Source: Paenibacillus agilis
GTDB lineage: Bacteria; Bacillota; Bacilli; Paenibacillales; Paenibacillaceae
DNA length: 64,000 nt
Assembly (NCBI RefSeq): GCF_007786455.1
Contig: NZ_VNJK01000009.1
Coordinates: 1-64,000 of the forward strand
Reading direction: 5' to 3'
The number at the start of each line of letters is the position of its first letter. Within the stretch, counting starts at the first letter, position 1. Shown here piece by piece: positions 28,626 to 37,067 of this stretch. Both the position numbers and the translations under genes were made by a program. The notes under the pieces are model-generated. The model did no database searches and was not told where the DNA came from. It saw only the letters and a list, made by a program, of their open reading frames with translations.

Positions 28626-29132
28626 TGCACAGAAGGGGAAATATAAATAAGCAACAAAATATCACCTAAAAATTGTCTACTCACAATGGACTAAAATACA
28701 TTCCAGGTAAACACTCTATTGATTGAAATTGGTAACACTGTTGATTTATCGGTATAAAACTTACGTTATTTATGCAAGAATGTAAAAAAATCGTCCTCCA
28801 AAGGTGGACATTTTTGGGATAATCGAGTAAGATGTCAAAGGTGGATTTTTGAAAGGGATACTTGACCTATTTTCTGGTTTTTTCATAAATGATAGATGAA
28901 TATGTGAAAACTTTTTGAAAACAGCAATGTTTTTTGTCGCACAGTGTCGAAAAATGTGATTTTATTTGTAACCTGGATCAGTTTCCCTACGTATTATGAA
29001 GTATGTATAAGAACATGGAGGCAGTTGAATACTATGGTCAGTTTAACAGTCCATATCGTTATCGCCTCTGATTACCAATAATACTTAAGCAAGTCCTAAC
29101 CACACACATTGTGAAAGCGAGGCATATATGTC
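28626..29132 (+). other. 500-bp AT-rich gene-free region upstream of spoVT
   Basis: No recognisable gene. It holds two copies of AAAGGTGGA followed by T-rich sequence (28800 and 28838 areas), a pair of Spo0A-box-like heptamers (28935-28951), a possible long-spacer promoter (28966-28997) and a 15-codon ORF (ATG 29034) with GGAGG about 12 nt upstream. Confidence 0.55.
28935..28997 (+). promoter_or_regulatory. candidate Spo0A-controlled promoter upstream of spoVT
   Basis: TGTCGCA (28935-28941) and TGTCGAA (28945-28951) are two direct Spo0A-box-like heptamers with a 10-bp period; the second is a perfect TGTCGAA. Downstream, TTGTAA (28966-28971) and TATTAT (28992-28997) are separated by 20 bp, an over-long spacer of the kind seen in Spo0A-activated sigma-A promoters. 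B. subtilis spoVT itself is sigma-G dependent, so the target is uncertain. Confidence 0.42.
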
Positions 29133-29675
29133 ATGAAAGCTACTGGTATTGTTCGTCGTATTGATGATCTTGGACGTGTCGTTATCCCTAAGGAAATTCG
29201 TCGCACGTTGCGTATCCGCGAGGGAGATCCGCTTGAGATCTTCGTTGATCGTGATGGGGAAGTAATCTTGAAGAAATACTCTCCAATTGGTGAGTTGGGC
29301 GACTTCGCTAAGGAGTACGCAGAATCTCTTTATGAGAGCACAAACCACATTACACTTATTTCTGACCGTGACACTGTAATTACAGTAGCTGGCGGATCTA
29401 AGAAAGAATTCTTGGACAAGCAGATCGGTATGTTGTTGGAAAACTGCATGGAAAACCGTAAGACGGTTACAGAAACAAATGCTGGTTCTTATGAAATTGT
29501 AAAAGATAGCAGCGAGACGTTGTCTTCTTATGTTATCGCTCCAATTATCTCCGGTGGAGACCCAATTGGTACAGTTGTATTGATGAACAAAGACGAGTCC
29601 GTAAAAATGGGACTTATGGAACAAAAAATGGCTGAAACAGCTGCTGCTTTCTTGGGCAAGCAAATGGAACAATAA
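29133..29675 (+). CDS. spoVT: stage V sporulation regulator SpoVT
   Basis: A 180-residue forespore transcription factor. An AbrB-type DNA-binding domain (residues 1-52: TGIVRRIDDLGRVVIPKEIRRTLRI) is joined to a GAF-like C-terminal domain (about 55-180; SDRDTVITVAGG, SSYVIAPIISGGDPIGTVVLMN). It tunes sigma-G-dependent genes and spore germination properties. ATG 29133 follows GCGAGGC. It is a single-gene unit with a terminator at 29751. Together with abrB this gives two AbrB-fold regulators in the window. Confidence 0.97.
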   Translation: MKATGIVRRIDDLGRVVIPKEIRRTLRIREGDPLEIFVDRDGEVILKKYSPIGELGDFAKEYAESLYESTNHITLISDRDTVITVAGGSKKEFLDKQIGMLLENCMENRKTVTETNAGSYEIVKDSSETLSSYVIAPIISGGDPIGTVVLMNKDESVKMGLMEQKMAETAAAFLGKQMEQ

Positions 29676-29750
29676 GATTCCACTTTTGAAACAGCCAGAA
29701 ACACTCGTATTTGGAATGATGAGTGATTCAACCTATACTTAAGCAAATTA

Positions 29751-29806
29751 AACTCCTTGTCGTAAGCGAGCGCGAAGGCGCCAGCGTTAATACGACGGGA
29801 GTTTTT
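29751..29806 (+). terminator. spoVT terminator
   Basis: AACTCC with GGGAGTT and TGTCGTA with TACGACG form a long stem (29751-29805) with a GC-rich inner arm, followed by TTTTTG. Confidence 0.85.
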
Positions 29807-30091
29807 GCATTTTTGCATGTTACGAGCACAAATTCATGTATCTGTTAGAACGGATGATATGATGTGCATCGTACATGAAGCTCTTTAACCTAGTTTTGCA
29901 GAAGTATTTACATACGTGAACGTATAAAGCTGTCTGCACTAACACATCTTGAAGATAAGAACATATGCAGGTGAGAAATCGATCTTATTTGAATGACACT
30001 TTATCTCCTGGATTGGTGTCGTTGGTGGACGTGGGCGGTGTAAATGCTTATAATACTTCACGAAATGATTCGAACTTTATTAAAGGCGTGA

Positions 30092-31753
30092 TTGGTCGTG
30101 AAGGAACAACAAACGGCCCAGACAGGGGTTGTTGTGCAGGGAGCCTTATTGCTTGGCTTGGCTACAGTAACCTCCAAGCTGCTTGGAACACTGCAGAAGA
30201 TTCCACTGCAAAATATTGCGGGCGATGGTGTATTCGGTATCTATAACACGGTATACCCGTTCTATATTTTATTAACGGTGATTGCGACAGCAGGCATTCC
30301 TGTAGCAGTCGCCAGATTGGTTGCAGACACGGAGGCTGCTTATGATCGGGCAAGCTCGTATCAAATAGCTGCTGCCGGCCTTGTGATGATGTCTGTTACT
30401 GGGGTTGTTGGGTTCGTGGCCATGTATATGGGGTCAGGAACCATCGCGGGCTGGATTGGAAATACGCAAACCGAGGCAGCGATTCGTGCATCGTCTTATG
30501 CCCTGCTGATATTGCCGGTATTGGCGGTTCTGCGCGGGTATGATCAAGGTCGGGGTCGCATGGCAACAACGGCTGTATCGCAGGTTGTTGAGCAGACGGC
30601 TCGTGTTATCGTGATGATCATGCTGCTGCTTCTCTTATATCTTTATGAATCAACCGAAGCGAAACTGGCTGCAGGAGCTACCTTTGGTTCCTTTGCTGGT
30701 GCATTATTTGCATTCATTGTGCTCGTAATTGTAATGGGACGGAGAAGATGGAGAACCGTACAAGATATGCGTGCGAAAGGTAACCTTCATGCACCCACAT
30801 TGCTGGATTCGATATCGAATGTGTCTGGTGTTTGGCTGTGGATGAAGCGGCTCGCATGGACGGCGCTGCCCATTTGTCTTGGAGCGGTTGTCGTACCTAT
30901 GATGAATGTGGTAGATACGTTCACGCTTCCGCGCTTGCTGCAAGGAAGCGGAGTAAGTGAGCTGGAAGTGATGGAGCAGTTCGGTGTATATAGTCGGGCA
31001 TTCCCATTGGTTCAGCTCGTGACGATGGTTGCTAGCTCGCTGGCCGTTGGCCTTGTGCCAGCGCTTGTTTTGGCTCGGCGGAATGGTGACGCCAAGCAGG
31101 TACAAGCCTTGACTGCGGCCGCGATGAAATGGACGTGGCTGCTTGCCGCTGCTTCTGCGGTCGGATTGACCGCCTTAGCGGCGCATGTGAACGCCGCGTT
31201 GTATATGGAGGACAAGGGTACGCTTGTATTCGTGCTCGTGTCCCTTACGGCGCTGCCAGGCGCCCTGCAGGCGGTGTGTGCCGCGATGCTGCAGGGTGTC
31301 GGTGCTGTTGTTGCACCAGCGCTGCATCTGTTAGCAGCGGCGCTGGTGAAGGTGAGCCTGAACGTCTGGCTGGTGCCGACGTTGGGCTTGGAAGGCGCGG
31401 CGTTGTCCGCGCTGGCATCGCTTACGGTTGCTGCGATGCTGGGAGCACGCTCGCTTGCGCGTGCAGGCGGCGCAGGCCCTAGCGTATGGGCACAGGGCCC
31501 AGCGCGCTTAGCGCTGGCGCTAGCCACCATGGGCGGCGCGGTGTGGCTAACGTCCACCGCAGTTGCCCACCTTTGCGACGGCGGCCGTGGCGGTGCTAGC
31601 GCCGCTACCGCTATAGGCGTACTGCTCGGCGCGCTGCTATTCGGCGCACTCGCAGTGACGCTGCGGCTTGTGCGGCCGGCTGAGCTCGCCGCACTGCCTA
31701 AAGTAGGCCAGCGTCTAGCTGCGCTGGCCACGCGCTTAACGCGCGACAAATAG
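30092..31753 (+). CDS. yabM: SpoVB/YabM-type polysaccharide flippase
   Basis: A 553-residue MATE/MOP-family membrane protein with about 14 hydrophobic segments throughout. It belongs to the SpoVB/MurJ-like PST group that flips lipid-linked saccharides. The N terminus GALLLGLATVTSKLLGTLQKIPLQN and YNTVYPFYILLTVIATAGIPVAVARLV are typical. It matches the yabM position between spoVT and yabN. TTG 30092 is the best start but has only a weak SD (AAAGGCG). The 3' half (from about 31080) is conspicuously GC- and Ala-rich; for example 43 of the 60 bases at 31501-31560 are G or C, unlike its own 5' half and neighbours. Confidence 0.9.
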   Translation: MVVKEQQTAQTGVVVQGALLLGLATVTSKLLGTLQKIPLQNIAGDGVFGIYNTVYPFYILLTVIATAGIPVAVARLVADTEAAYDRASSYQIAAAGLVMMSVTGVVGFVAMYMGSGTIAGWIGNTQTEAAIRASSYALLILPVLAVLRGYDQGRGRMATTAVSQVVEQTARVIVMIMLLLLLYLYESTEAKLAAGATFGSFAGALFAFIVLVIVMGRRRWRTVQDMRAKGNLHAPTLLDSISNVSGVWLWMKRLAWTALPICLGAVVVPMMNVVDTFTLPRLLQGSGVSELEVMEQFGVYSRAFPLVQLVTMVASSLAVGLVPALVLARRNGDAKQVQALTAAAMKWTWLLAAASAVGLTALAAHVNAALYMEDKGTLVFVLVSLTALPGALQAVCAAMLQGVGAVVAPALHLLAAALVKVSLNVWLVPTLGLEGAALSALASLTVAAMLGARSLARAGGAGPSVWAQGPARLALALATMGGAVWLTSTAVAHLCDGGRGGASAATAIGVLLGALLFGALAVTLRLVRPAELAALPKVGQRLAALATRLTRDK

Positions 31754-31855
31754 GCTGTGATGCACAGCGCCACAGCCTAGGCATTTCAGCGCATGTAAGC
31801 GTAAGCTCAAGCGGAATGCCTCTTAAACGCCGCAGAGCTAGCGGCTGCGGCTTAA
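31751..31855 (+). repeat. cluster of GC-rich inverted repeats after yabM
   Basis: Three hairpins in succession: TAGGCTGTG/CACAGCCTA (31751-31759 with 31771-31779), AGGCATT/AATGCCT (31779-31785 with 31815-31821) and GCCGCAG/CTGCGGC (31829-31835 with 31845-31851). None has a T tract, so they are not clear intrinsic terminators. Confidence 0.6.
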
Positions 31856-31953
31856 CGCTTACTTGCTTTAAAATAGTTCGTACGCATCGTTATACGGTGC
31901 GCCACAGCTCTATATCTACTACCTTTAAGCCCTAGAAGGAGGCTGCATTCACG

Positions 31954-33444
31954 ATGAGCGGACAATTGATCGCCGTCGGCCTAGGTTCCGGCGACGAGAG
32001 CCAGCTGACACTTGGCATTGCAAGGCAGCTGCGCGACGCAGCACATCTTTACCTTCGTACAGAGGACCATCCTGTTGTCGAATGGCTCCGTGCAGAAGGA
32101 ATATCATATACAACCTTTGATAGCGTATATACAGAGCATGACAGCTTCCCAGCGGTGTACGACGATATCGCTGAGCGACTTATTGCGCAAGCGCATGCTA
32201 CTGAAGGAACGATTGTCTACGCGGTACCGGGGCATCCGCGAGTTGCGGAGTCAACGGTCAGCCTGTTGTCTGAGCGCTGTCCATCACAAGGGATCGAATT
32301 AACTGTACTTGGGGGAGAAAGCTTCCTTGATCAAGCCTTTGTTCGACTTGGCTTTGATCCAATCGATGGTTTCCAACTACTTGATGCAACGATGCTAAAT
32401 CCAGCGTCCTTATCTCCAAATTTGCATATCGTCATCGGACAGGTGTACGATATGTTTACGGCCTCAGATGTGAAGCTTAGTCTCATGGAAGTATACCCTG
32501 ATGACTATGAGGTCGTTGTAGGACATGCTCTAGGTATACACGGTGCAGAGCAAATTCTTCGCGTGCCGCTGTATGAGCTGGATCGCGTAGAAGGATATGG
32601 GAACTTATCTCTTATTTATGTCCCGCGTACAGAAGATGAAGCAGTGCGCAATAGGACATTTGAACGATTACATGAAATCGTCGGCATTTTGCGCAGCCCA
32701 GATGGCTGTCCGTGGGATCAGGAGCAGACTCATCAATCGATTCGTAAAAATTTAATTGAAGAAACGTACGAAGTGTTGGAGACAATTGATGATGATGATC
32801 CGACTGCGATGCAGGAGGAACTTGGCGATTTGATGCTCCAAATTATGCTTCACTCCCAAATGGAAGAAGAAGTAGGAAGCTTTACTGTATATGACGTCAT
32901 CCAAAGCTTGAATGAAAAATTGCTCTTCCGTCATCCTCATGTATTTGGCGACAAAACAGCGAATGACGCTGAAGCTGCGCTCAAAAATTGGGAGCAAATG
33001 AAGGCAGAAGAGAAGCGTTTGAAGGGAGCCGAGCAGGCTTCTGCGTCCGTTTTAGACGGTATACCGCGTGATATTCCAGCCCTTATGAAAGCTTACAAAA
33101 TCCAGAAGAAGGCATCAAAAGTTGGATTTGACTGGGAACGCGTAGAAGATGTACTTGACAAAGTAGCAGAAGAATTGCAAGAATTGCGAGAGGCTATTCT
33201 TTCAGACGACACAAGTCAAGAGGATACGCTGCTAGAGCTGGGCGACTTGCTGTTCGCTGCTGTGAATGTATCGCGCTTTATCGAGGGAGATCCAGAAGAA
33301 GCCCTTACAGGCACGAATCGCAAGTTTGTAAAAAGATTTCGCTATATAGAAGAACAACTTCGTATAAACGGAAAATCTTTTGACCAGACTGATTTACTAG
33401 AAATGGAGAAGTGGTGGCAAGAGGCTAAACTGATAGAATCGTAA
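31954..33444 (+). CDS. yabN: MazG-family nucleotide pyrophosphohydrolase fused to a methylase-like domain (YabN)
   Basis: A 496-residue fusion. The N-terminal 220 residues form a tetrapyrrole (SAM) methylase-like domain (IAVGLGSGDESQLTLG, YAVPGHPRVAEST). The C-terminal part has two MazG domains: about 230-350 with GCPWDQEQTHQSIRKNLIEE and EELGDLMLQIMLH, and about 385-490 with the EExxE..ExxD helix VAEELQELREA and LLELGDLLFA. MazG enzymes hydrolyse NTPs and dNTPs to monophosphates, removing damaged nucleotides. ATG 31954 follows AGAAGGAGG. It shares the yabM-yabN order with Bacillus. Confidence 0.95.
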   Translation: MSGQLIAVGLGSGDESQLTLGIARQLRDAAHLYLRTEDHPVVEWLRAEGISYTTFDSVYTEHDSFPAVYDDIAERLIAQAHATEGTIVYAVPGHPRVAESTVSLLSERCPSQGIELTVLGGESFLDQAFVRLGFDPIDGFQLLDATMLNPASLSPNLHIVIGQVYDMFTASDVKLSLMEVYPDDYEVVVGHALGIHGAEQILRVPLYELDRVEGYGNLSLIYVPRTEDEAVRNRTFERLHEIVGILRSPDGCPWDQEQTHQSIRKNLIEETYEVLETIDDDDPTAMQEELGDLMLQIMLHSQMEEEVGSFTVYDVIQSLNEKLLFRHPHVFGDKTANDAEAALKNWEQMKAEEKRLKGAEQASASVLDGIPRDIPALMKAYKIQKKASKVGFDWERVEDVLDKVAEELQELREAILSDDTSQEDTLLELGDLLFAAVNVSRFIEGDPEEALTGTNRKFVKRFRYIEEQLRINGKSFDQTDLLEMEKWWQEAKLIES

Positions 33445-33645
33445 TCCAAGCGAGCGCTGGCTCTTATAATTCCTTAATTTTCGTCAAATTTCGAAAAAGT
33501 GCCGTGCTTGGGGAGGAATTTACTAATTAAGCAAGAATACATACATGCAACGTATTTCATACTGCTTGTTAGTAAAGACGATTGCAGGTCTGCGGTTGCC
33601 GCAACGACTCTATTATTGATTTAAAAAATTGGGAGGCCAATAGAC

Positions 33646-33918
33646 ATGAACAAAACAGATTTGGTGAACAACATTTCCACGAAAAGCGGTTTGACTAAGA
33701 AAGACGTAGAAGCAGTATTGAATGGTTTCTTCGGCGAAGTAACTGACGCACTTGTTAAAGGTGACAAAGTTCAATTGATCGGTTTCGGTACATTCGAAAC
33801 TCGCAAACGCGCTGGCCGTACTGGTCGCAACCCGCAAACAGGTAAAACAATCGAGATCCCTGAATCCACAATTCCTGCATTCAAAGCAGGTAACAAGCTT
33901 AAAGAAGCAGTTAAGTAA
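33646..33918 (+). CDS. hup: DNA-binding protein HU
   Basis: A 90-residue histone-like protein that bends and compacts DNA. It starts MNKTDLVNNISTKSGLTKKD and carries the DNA-binding arm with RTGRNPQTGKTIEIP, preceded by GFGTFETRKRAGR. ATG 33646 follows GGGAGGCC. Its last base is shared with the start of rqcP (TAATG overlap), so the two are translationally coupled. In B. subtilis hbs is elsewhere, so HU beside rqcP is a local trait of this lineage. A 200-nt leader precedes it without an obvious promoter I can defend. Confidence 0.97.
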   Translation: MNKTDLVNNISTKSGLTKKDVEAVLNGFFGEVTDALVKGDKVQLIGFGTFETRKRAGRTGRNPQTGKTIEIPESTIPAFKAGNKLKEAVK

Positions 33919-34196
33919 TGAGACTCGATAAGTTCCTGAAAGTATCTAGACTCATCAAGCGACGGACTGTCGCTAAGGATGTGTCTGGACAAGGGCGCGT
34001 TGTGTTGAATGGCCGCGAAGCGAAGCCTAGCAGTGCCGTAAAAGTAGGCGACGAAATTATGGTTCAGTTCGGGCAGAAATACGTAACCATCCGTGTTGAA
34101 CGTCTCCAGGAGACGACCAAGAAGGATGAGGCCGCTGGCATGTATACGCTGCTACGAGAGGAACCGATTCCAAAGCAAGATGACTTTGGATGGTAA
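33918..34196 (+). CDS. rqcP: RqcP (YabO), S4-domain ribosome quality control factor
   Basis: A 92-residue Hsp15-like S4 RNA-binding protein: MRLDKFLKVSRLIKRRTVAKDVSGQGRV at the N terminus, then GREAKPSSAVKVGDEI. With RqcH it drives addition of C-terminal alanine tails to stalled nascent chains on obstructed 50S subunits. ATG 33918 overlaps the hup stop by one base. A terminator follows at 34212. Confidence 0.93.
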   Translation: MRLDKFLKVSRLIKRRTVAKDVSGQGRVVLNGREAKPSSAVKVGDEIMVQFGQKYVTIRVERLQETTKKDEAAGMYTLLREEPIPKQDDFGW

Positions 34197-34211
34197 ATGA
34201 GTAAAGAATAG

Positions 34212-34257
34212 AGGCAATCGTGATGCTGTTGGAAGGCGGCTCACGGTTGCCTTTTTG
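34212..34257 (+). terminator. hup-rqcP terminator
   Basis: AGGCAATCGTGA (34212-34223) pairs with TCACGGTTGCCT (34241-34252, one G-U), followed by TTTTG. Confidence 0.9.
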
Positions 34258-34342
34258 TTATTATGAGATTAATCTGTAATAGGTTTTATATGGGGATTCC
34301 GAATCGAAGTACTTAAATTGATTGAGAGGGTGGGTAGCTTCT

Positions 34343-34801
34343 ATGATCGACATCAATTATGATAAGCCCAAATCTTACTCAGCCGTCCTGTTTATACTGT
34401 GGTTTAATTTATTAGTTAGTGTTCTTTTCTTGTTGTTAGGGACATCCATTCTAATTCCGTATGAACAAGAAATATGGGGAGTGTTTCGCGAGGGATGGGT
34501 GTATGGTGCCTTTGGTATTTCATTTGAGCAATATCAATCTGAATTTTCTTATTACCTGATCCTGTTGATCGCTCCTGTTATCATTGCTGTAGGAACACTT
34601 TATGCTTCTCGAAAATCGTCGATTGCCCTAATCCTGCTCCTTGCGCTCTTATTTATCACCTCTGTTGGAAGAGGGTCGGAAATTTTTGTTATTATTGATT
34701 TTGTATCTCTTGCCTGTGCTGCAAGCAGATCATCAAGACAATATATTCGTAGCGTAAAGGTTAGAAAGGTAGCAGATGATTGCGAGGGTATGTTATACTG
34801 A
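34343..34801 (+). CDS. uncharacterised membrane protein
   Basis: A 152-residue protein with three clear hydrophobic segments (about residues 15-40, 70-92 and 95-125, the last LILLLALLFITSVG) and a short basic C-terminal tail (SRQYIRSVKVRK). I do not recognise the family. The open frame extends to TTG 34322, but ATG 34343 has GAGAGGGTGGG about 9 nt upstream. The gene sits alone between the rqcP terminator and the queuosine leader; the putative leader promoter TATACT (34794-34799) lies inside its 3' end. No function is inferred. Confidence 0.65.
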   Translation: MIDINYDKPKSYSAVLFILWFNLLVSVLFLLLGTSILIPYEQEIWGVFREGWVYGAFGISFEQYQSEFSYYLILLIAPVIIAVGTLYASRKSSIALILLLALLFITSVGRGSEIFVIIDFVSLACAASRSSRQYIRSVKVRKVADDCEGMLY

Positions 34802-34837
34802 CCCTTACAACTTCATCAAATCCGTACGTATACGTAC

Positions 34838-34875
34838 GGGAGAGGTTCGCAATCTCCCTCTATAAAAAACTAAGG
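34838..34875 (+). promoter_or_regulatory. preQ1-I riboswitch
   Basis: The aptamer matches the class I preQ1 consensus: AGAGG (34841-34845) pairs with CCTCT (34857-34861) as P1, with TTCGCAATC between, then the invariant A-rich tail ATAAAAAACTAAGG (34862-34875) that makes the pseudoknot. It controls the queCDEF genes downstream, whose pathway produces preQ1, so the feedback logic is complete. An 18-bp palindrome abuts its 5' side. Confidence 0.93.
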
Positions 34876-34937
34876 CCACAGCTCTGGAAGGGTGAAATTT
34901 TTACTCAATTCCACGCTGTATTTGTTGACGTTTATTT

Positions 34938-34968
34938 AAGGAGATGTGCGATGCGCATCTCCTTTTTT
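34938..34968 (+). terminator. expression-platform terminator before queC
   Basis: AAGGAGATG (34938-34946) pairs with CATCTCCTT (34955-34963), with inner GCG pairs, followed by TTTTT. It lies about 63 nt after the aptamer; between them ACAGC/GCTGT and GGAA/TTCC can form a separate hairpin (about 34879-34920). Confidence 0.88.
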
Positions 34969-35030
34969 GCGTTTACATAGCAGGTCTGCCTTTCACCGAT
35001 TGAGGGAAACGAAAGGATGAGACAATCAAG

Positions 35031-35759
35031 ATGAAACAAGACAAAGCGGTCGTCGTCTTTAGCGGCGGTCAAGACAGCACAACCTGCTTATGGTGGGCGT
35101 TGCAGCAATTTAAAGAAGTTAAGGCTATTTCATTCGACTATGGCCAACGGCATCATACGGAGCTGGCGCATGCAAGTCGCATCGCAGAGGAGTTGAACAT
35201 TCCCCATCGTATTTTGGATATGTCCCTGCTTAATCAACTAGCCCCAAATGCACTTACACGCAGTGATATGGAAATTGAACATGAAGATGGGGAGCTACCG
35301 AATACATTCGTAGATGGGCGGAATCTTCTCTTTATCTCTTTTGCAGCTGTGTATGCAAAGCAGTTAGGAGCGAAGCATCTTGTCGTCGGTGTCTGTGAAA
35401 CAGACTTTAGTGGCTATCCAGACTGCCGAGATGTATTCATTAAGTCGTTGAACGTCACGCTTAATTTATCGATGGATACGAACTTTGTTATTCACACACC
35501 GCTCATGTGGCTTGATAAGGCACAAACATGGCGTATGGCAGATGAATTAGGAGCACTCGACTTCGTTCGTGAAAAGACGGTTACGTGCTACGAGGGATTG
35601 GCTGGAGACGGCTGTGGAGAATGTCCAGCGTGCAAATTGCGTCGAGCTGGCTTGGATGCCTACTTGAACGAGCGTGACCAGGACCAGCAATGTGCGATAA
35701 AGCAACTAGGCGAAAAGGGCTCAACAACTACAGTGGTATCAGTGGAGGCGGGTCGATGA
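35031..35759 (+). CDS. queC: 7-cyano-7-deazaguanine (preQ0) synthase
   Basis: A 242-residue PP-loop ATPase that converts 7-carboxy-7-deazaguanine to preQ0 with ammonia and ATP. The PP-loop [17 protein letters not shown] is at residues 8-24. Near the C terminus the four-Cys zinc site is [23 protein letters not shown] 35031 lies about 12 nt after AAAGGATGA. It is the first gene of queCDEF under the preQ1 riboswitch; its stop overlaps the queD start (ATGA). Confidence 0.97.
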   Translation: MKQDKAVVVFSGGQDSTTCLWWALQQFKEVKAISFDYGQRHHTELAHASRIAEELNIPHRILDMSLLNQLAPNALTRSDMEIEHEDGELPNTFVDGRNLLFISFAAVYAKQLGAKHLVVGVCETDFSGYPDCRDVFIKSLNVTLNLSMDTNFVIHTPLMWLDKAQTWRMADELGALDFVREKTVTCYEGLAGDGCGECPACKLRRAGLDAYLNERDQDQQCAIKQLGEKGSTTTVVSVEAGR

Positions 35760-36244
35760 AACAGCCAGGGGCATTTCATATTGTTGATCAGCTTCAACGC
35801 TATGATGTAGATATTAAGGGACATCAGCTGTGTTACAAGCAGAAGCGGGTCATGGTCAGCAAAGCATTTACCTTTGATGCTGCACATCACTTGCATGCTT
35901 ATGAGGGTAAGTGCAAAAATTTGCATGGCCATACGTATAAAGTTGAATTTGGTATTAGCAGCATGATTAATGATATTGGTTTGGCGCTTGATTTCGGCGA
36001 CATTAAACATATATGGAAAGAGCGGATCGAGCCTTATCTGGATCACCGCTATTTGAATGAAACACTGCCGCCTATGAATACGACCGCAGAAAATATGGTC
36101 ATTTGGCTGTTTGAGCAGATGGATGCTGCATTAGCCGTAGAGCCACACAAGAGCAGTTGTGTAGGAGGCAGAACAGAATTTGTTCGTTTGTATGAAACCC
36201 CGACCAGCTATGCGGAAGCTAGACGGGAGTGGATGATGGAATGA
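35756..36244 (+). CDS. queD: 6-carboxy-5,6,7,8-tetrahydropterin synthase
   Basis: A 162-residue QueD of the PTPS fold, making carboxytetrahydropterin from dihydroneopterin triphosphate. The zinc and catalytic region reads [28 protein letters not shown] (split: [17 protein letters not shown]), with later [15 protein letters not shown] and PTAE-like TTAENM. ATG 35756 overlaps the queC stop and has GGAGG 7 nt upstream. About 35 residues precede the usual QueD start, an N-terminal extension of unknown role. Confidence 0.93.
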   Translation: MKQPGAFHIVDQLQRYDVDIKGHQLCYKQKRVMVSKAFTFDAAHHLHAYEGKCKNLHGHTYKVEFGISSMINDIGLALDFGDIKHIWKERIEPYLDHRYLNETLPPMNTTAENMVIWLFEQMDAALAVEPHKSSCVGGRTEFVRLYETPTSYAEARREWMME

Positions 36245-37008
36245 GTGTGTTAGAGCGGGAACTGCGGGACAGGGATAAACAGAGTGGGCGCCTCCCCGTG
36301 CTTGAGATATTTGGCCCTACTGTACAAGGGGAAGGTCTGCTTATTGGACAAAAGACAATGTTCGTGCGAACAGCAGGCTGTGATTACAGATGCTCTTGGT
36401 GCGATTCTGCATTTACGTGGGATGGGAGCGCCAAGGATGAGATAAAGATGCTCACAGCAGAACAAGTATGGGAGCAGTTACAGCAGCTAGCTGCTGAACG
36501 ATTCTCGCATGTGACACTATCCGGGGGCAATCCAGCATTGCTCCCGCAGCTTGGTGAGCTTGTTTACCTTCTACAACAGCGCGGAGTCCGCACGGCTGTC
36601 GAAACGCAGGGCTCCAAGTGGCAGCCTTGGCTTGCAGAGATAGACGATGTGACCGTGTCACCGAAGCCACCTAGTTCAGGTATGAATACGGATTGGGAGC
36701 GGCTCGATGAAGTCATGGATCATTTATCCTATGCTGAGCGAACTACGGTATGCTTGAAAGTTGTCGTATTCAATGAAGAGGACCTCCATTACGCGATTAC
36801 TGTTCATGAGCGTTACCCGGCCGTACCTTTCGTTCTTCAAACGGGTAATGACGCTGTACAGGCTGACGAGGATATGGCGTTAGTAGAAAGCTTGTTGCGG
36901 CGCTACGAATGGCTTATTGAGCAGGTAGCAGCAGAATCAAGGTTGAATGATGCTAGAGTATTGCCCCAGCTGCATACACTTGTATGGGGCAATAAGCGAG
37001 GGGTATAG
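36241..37008 (+). CDS. queE: 7-carboxy-7-deazaguanine synthase
   Basis: A 255-residue radical SAM enzyme that contracts the pterin ring to 7-carboxy-7-deazaguanine. The cluster motif CDYRCSWC (CxxxCxxC) is at about residues 47-54, preceded by EIFGPTVQGEG. Other markers are VTLSGGNPAL, VETQGSKWQPW and VTVSPKPPSSGM. I use ATG 36241, which overlaps the queD stop; an in-frame GTG at 36229 would add four residues. It is translationally coupled in the que operon. Confidence 0.95.
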   Translation: MSVLERELRDRDKQSGRLPVLEIFGPTVQGEGLLIGQKTMFVRTAGCDYRCSWCDSAFTWDGSAKDEIKMLTAEQVWEQLQQLAAERFSHVTLSGGNPALLPQLGELVYLLQQRGVRTAVETQGSKWQPWLAEIDDVTVSPKPPSSGMNTDWERLDEVMDHLSYAERTTVCLKVVVFNEEDLHYAITVHERYPAVPFVLQTGNDAVQADEDMALVESLLRRYEWLIEQVAAESRLNDARVLPQLHTLVWGNKRGV

Positions 37009-37067
37009 GTTTAAAGAGGGTCTGTATTTTCGAAGCAATATTTCCGATAAATAAAGGAGTATGAATC

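Noticed and set aside
31012-31773. 253-codon minus-strand ORF opposite yabM
   Set aside because: It is Ala/Ser/Thr-rich, lies in the GC-rich block where stops are rare, has no ribosome site and matches no family. It is the shadow of the real gene.
34780-34980. 66-codon ORF before queC
   Set aside because: It runs through the preQ1 aptamer and terminator and has no ribosome site.
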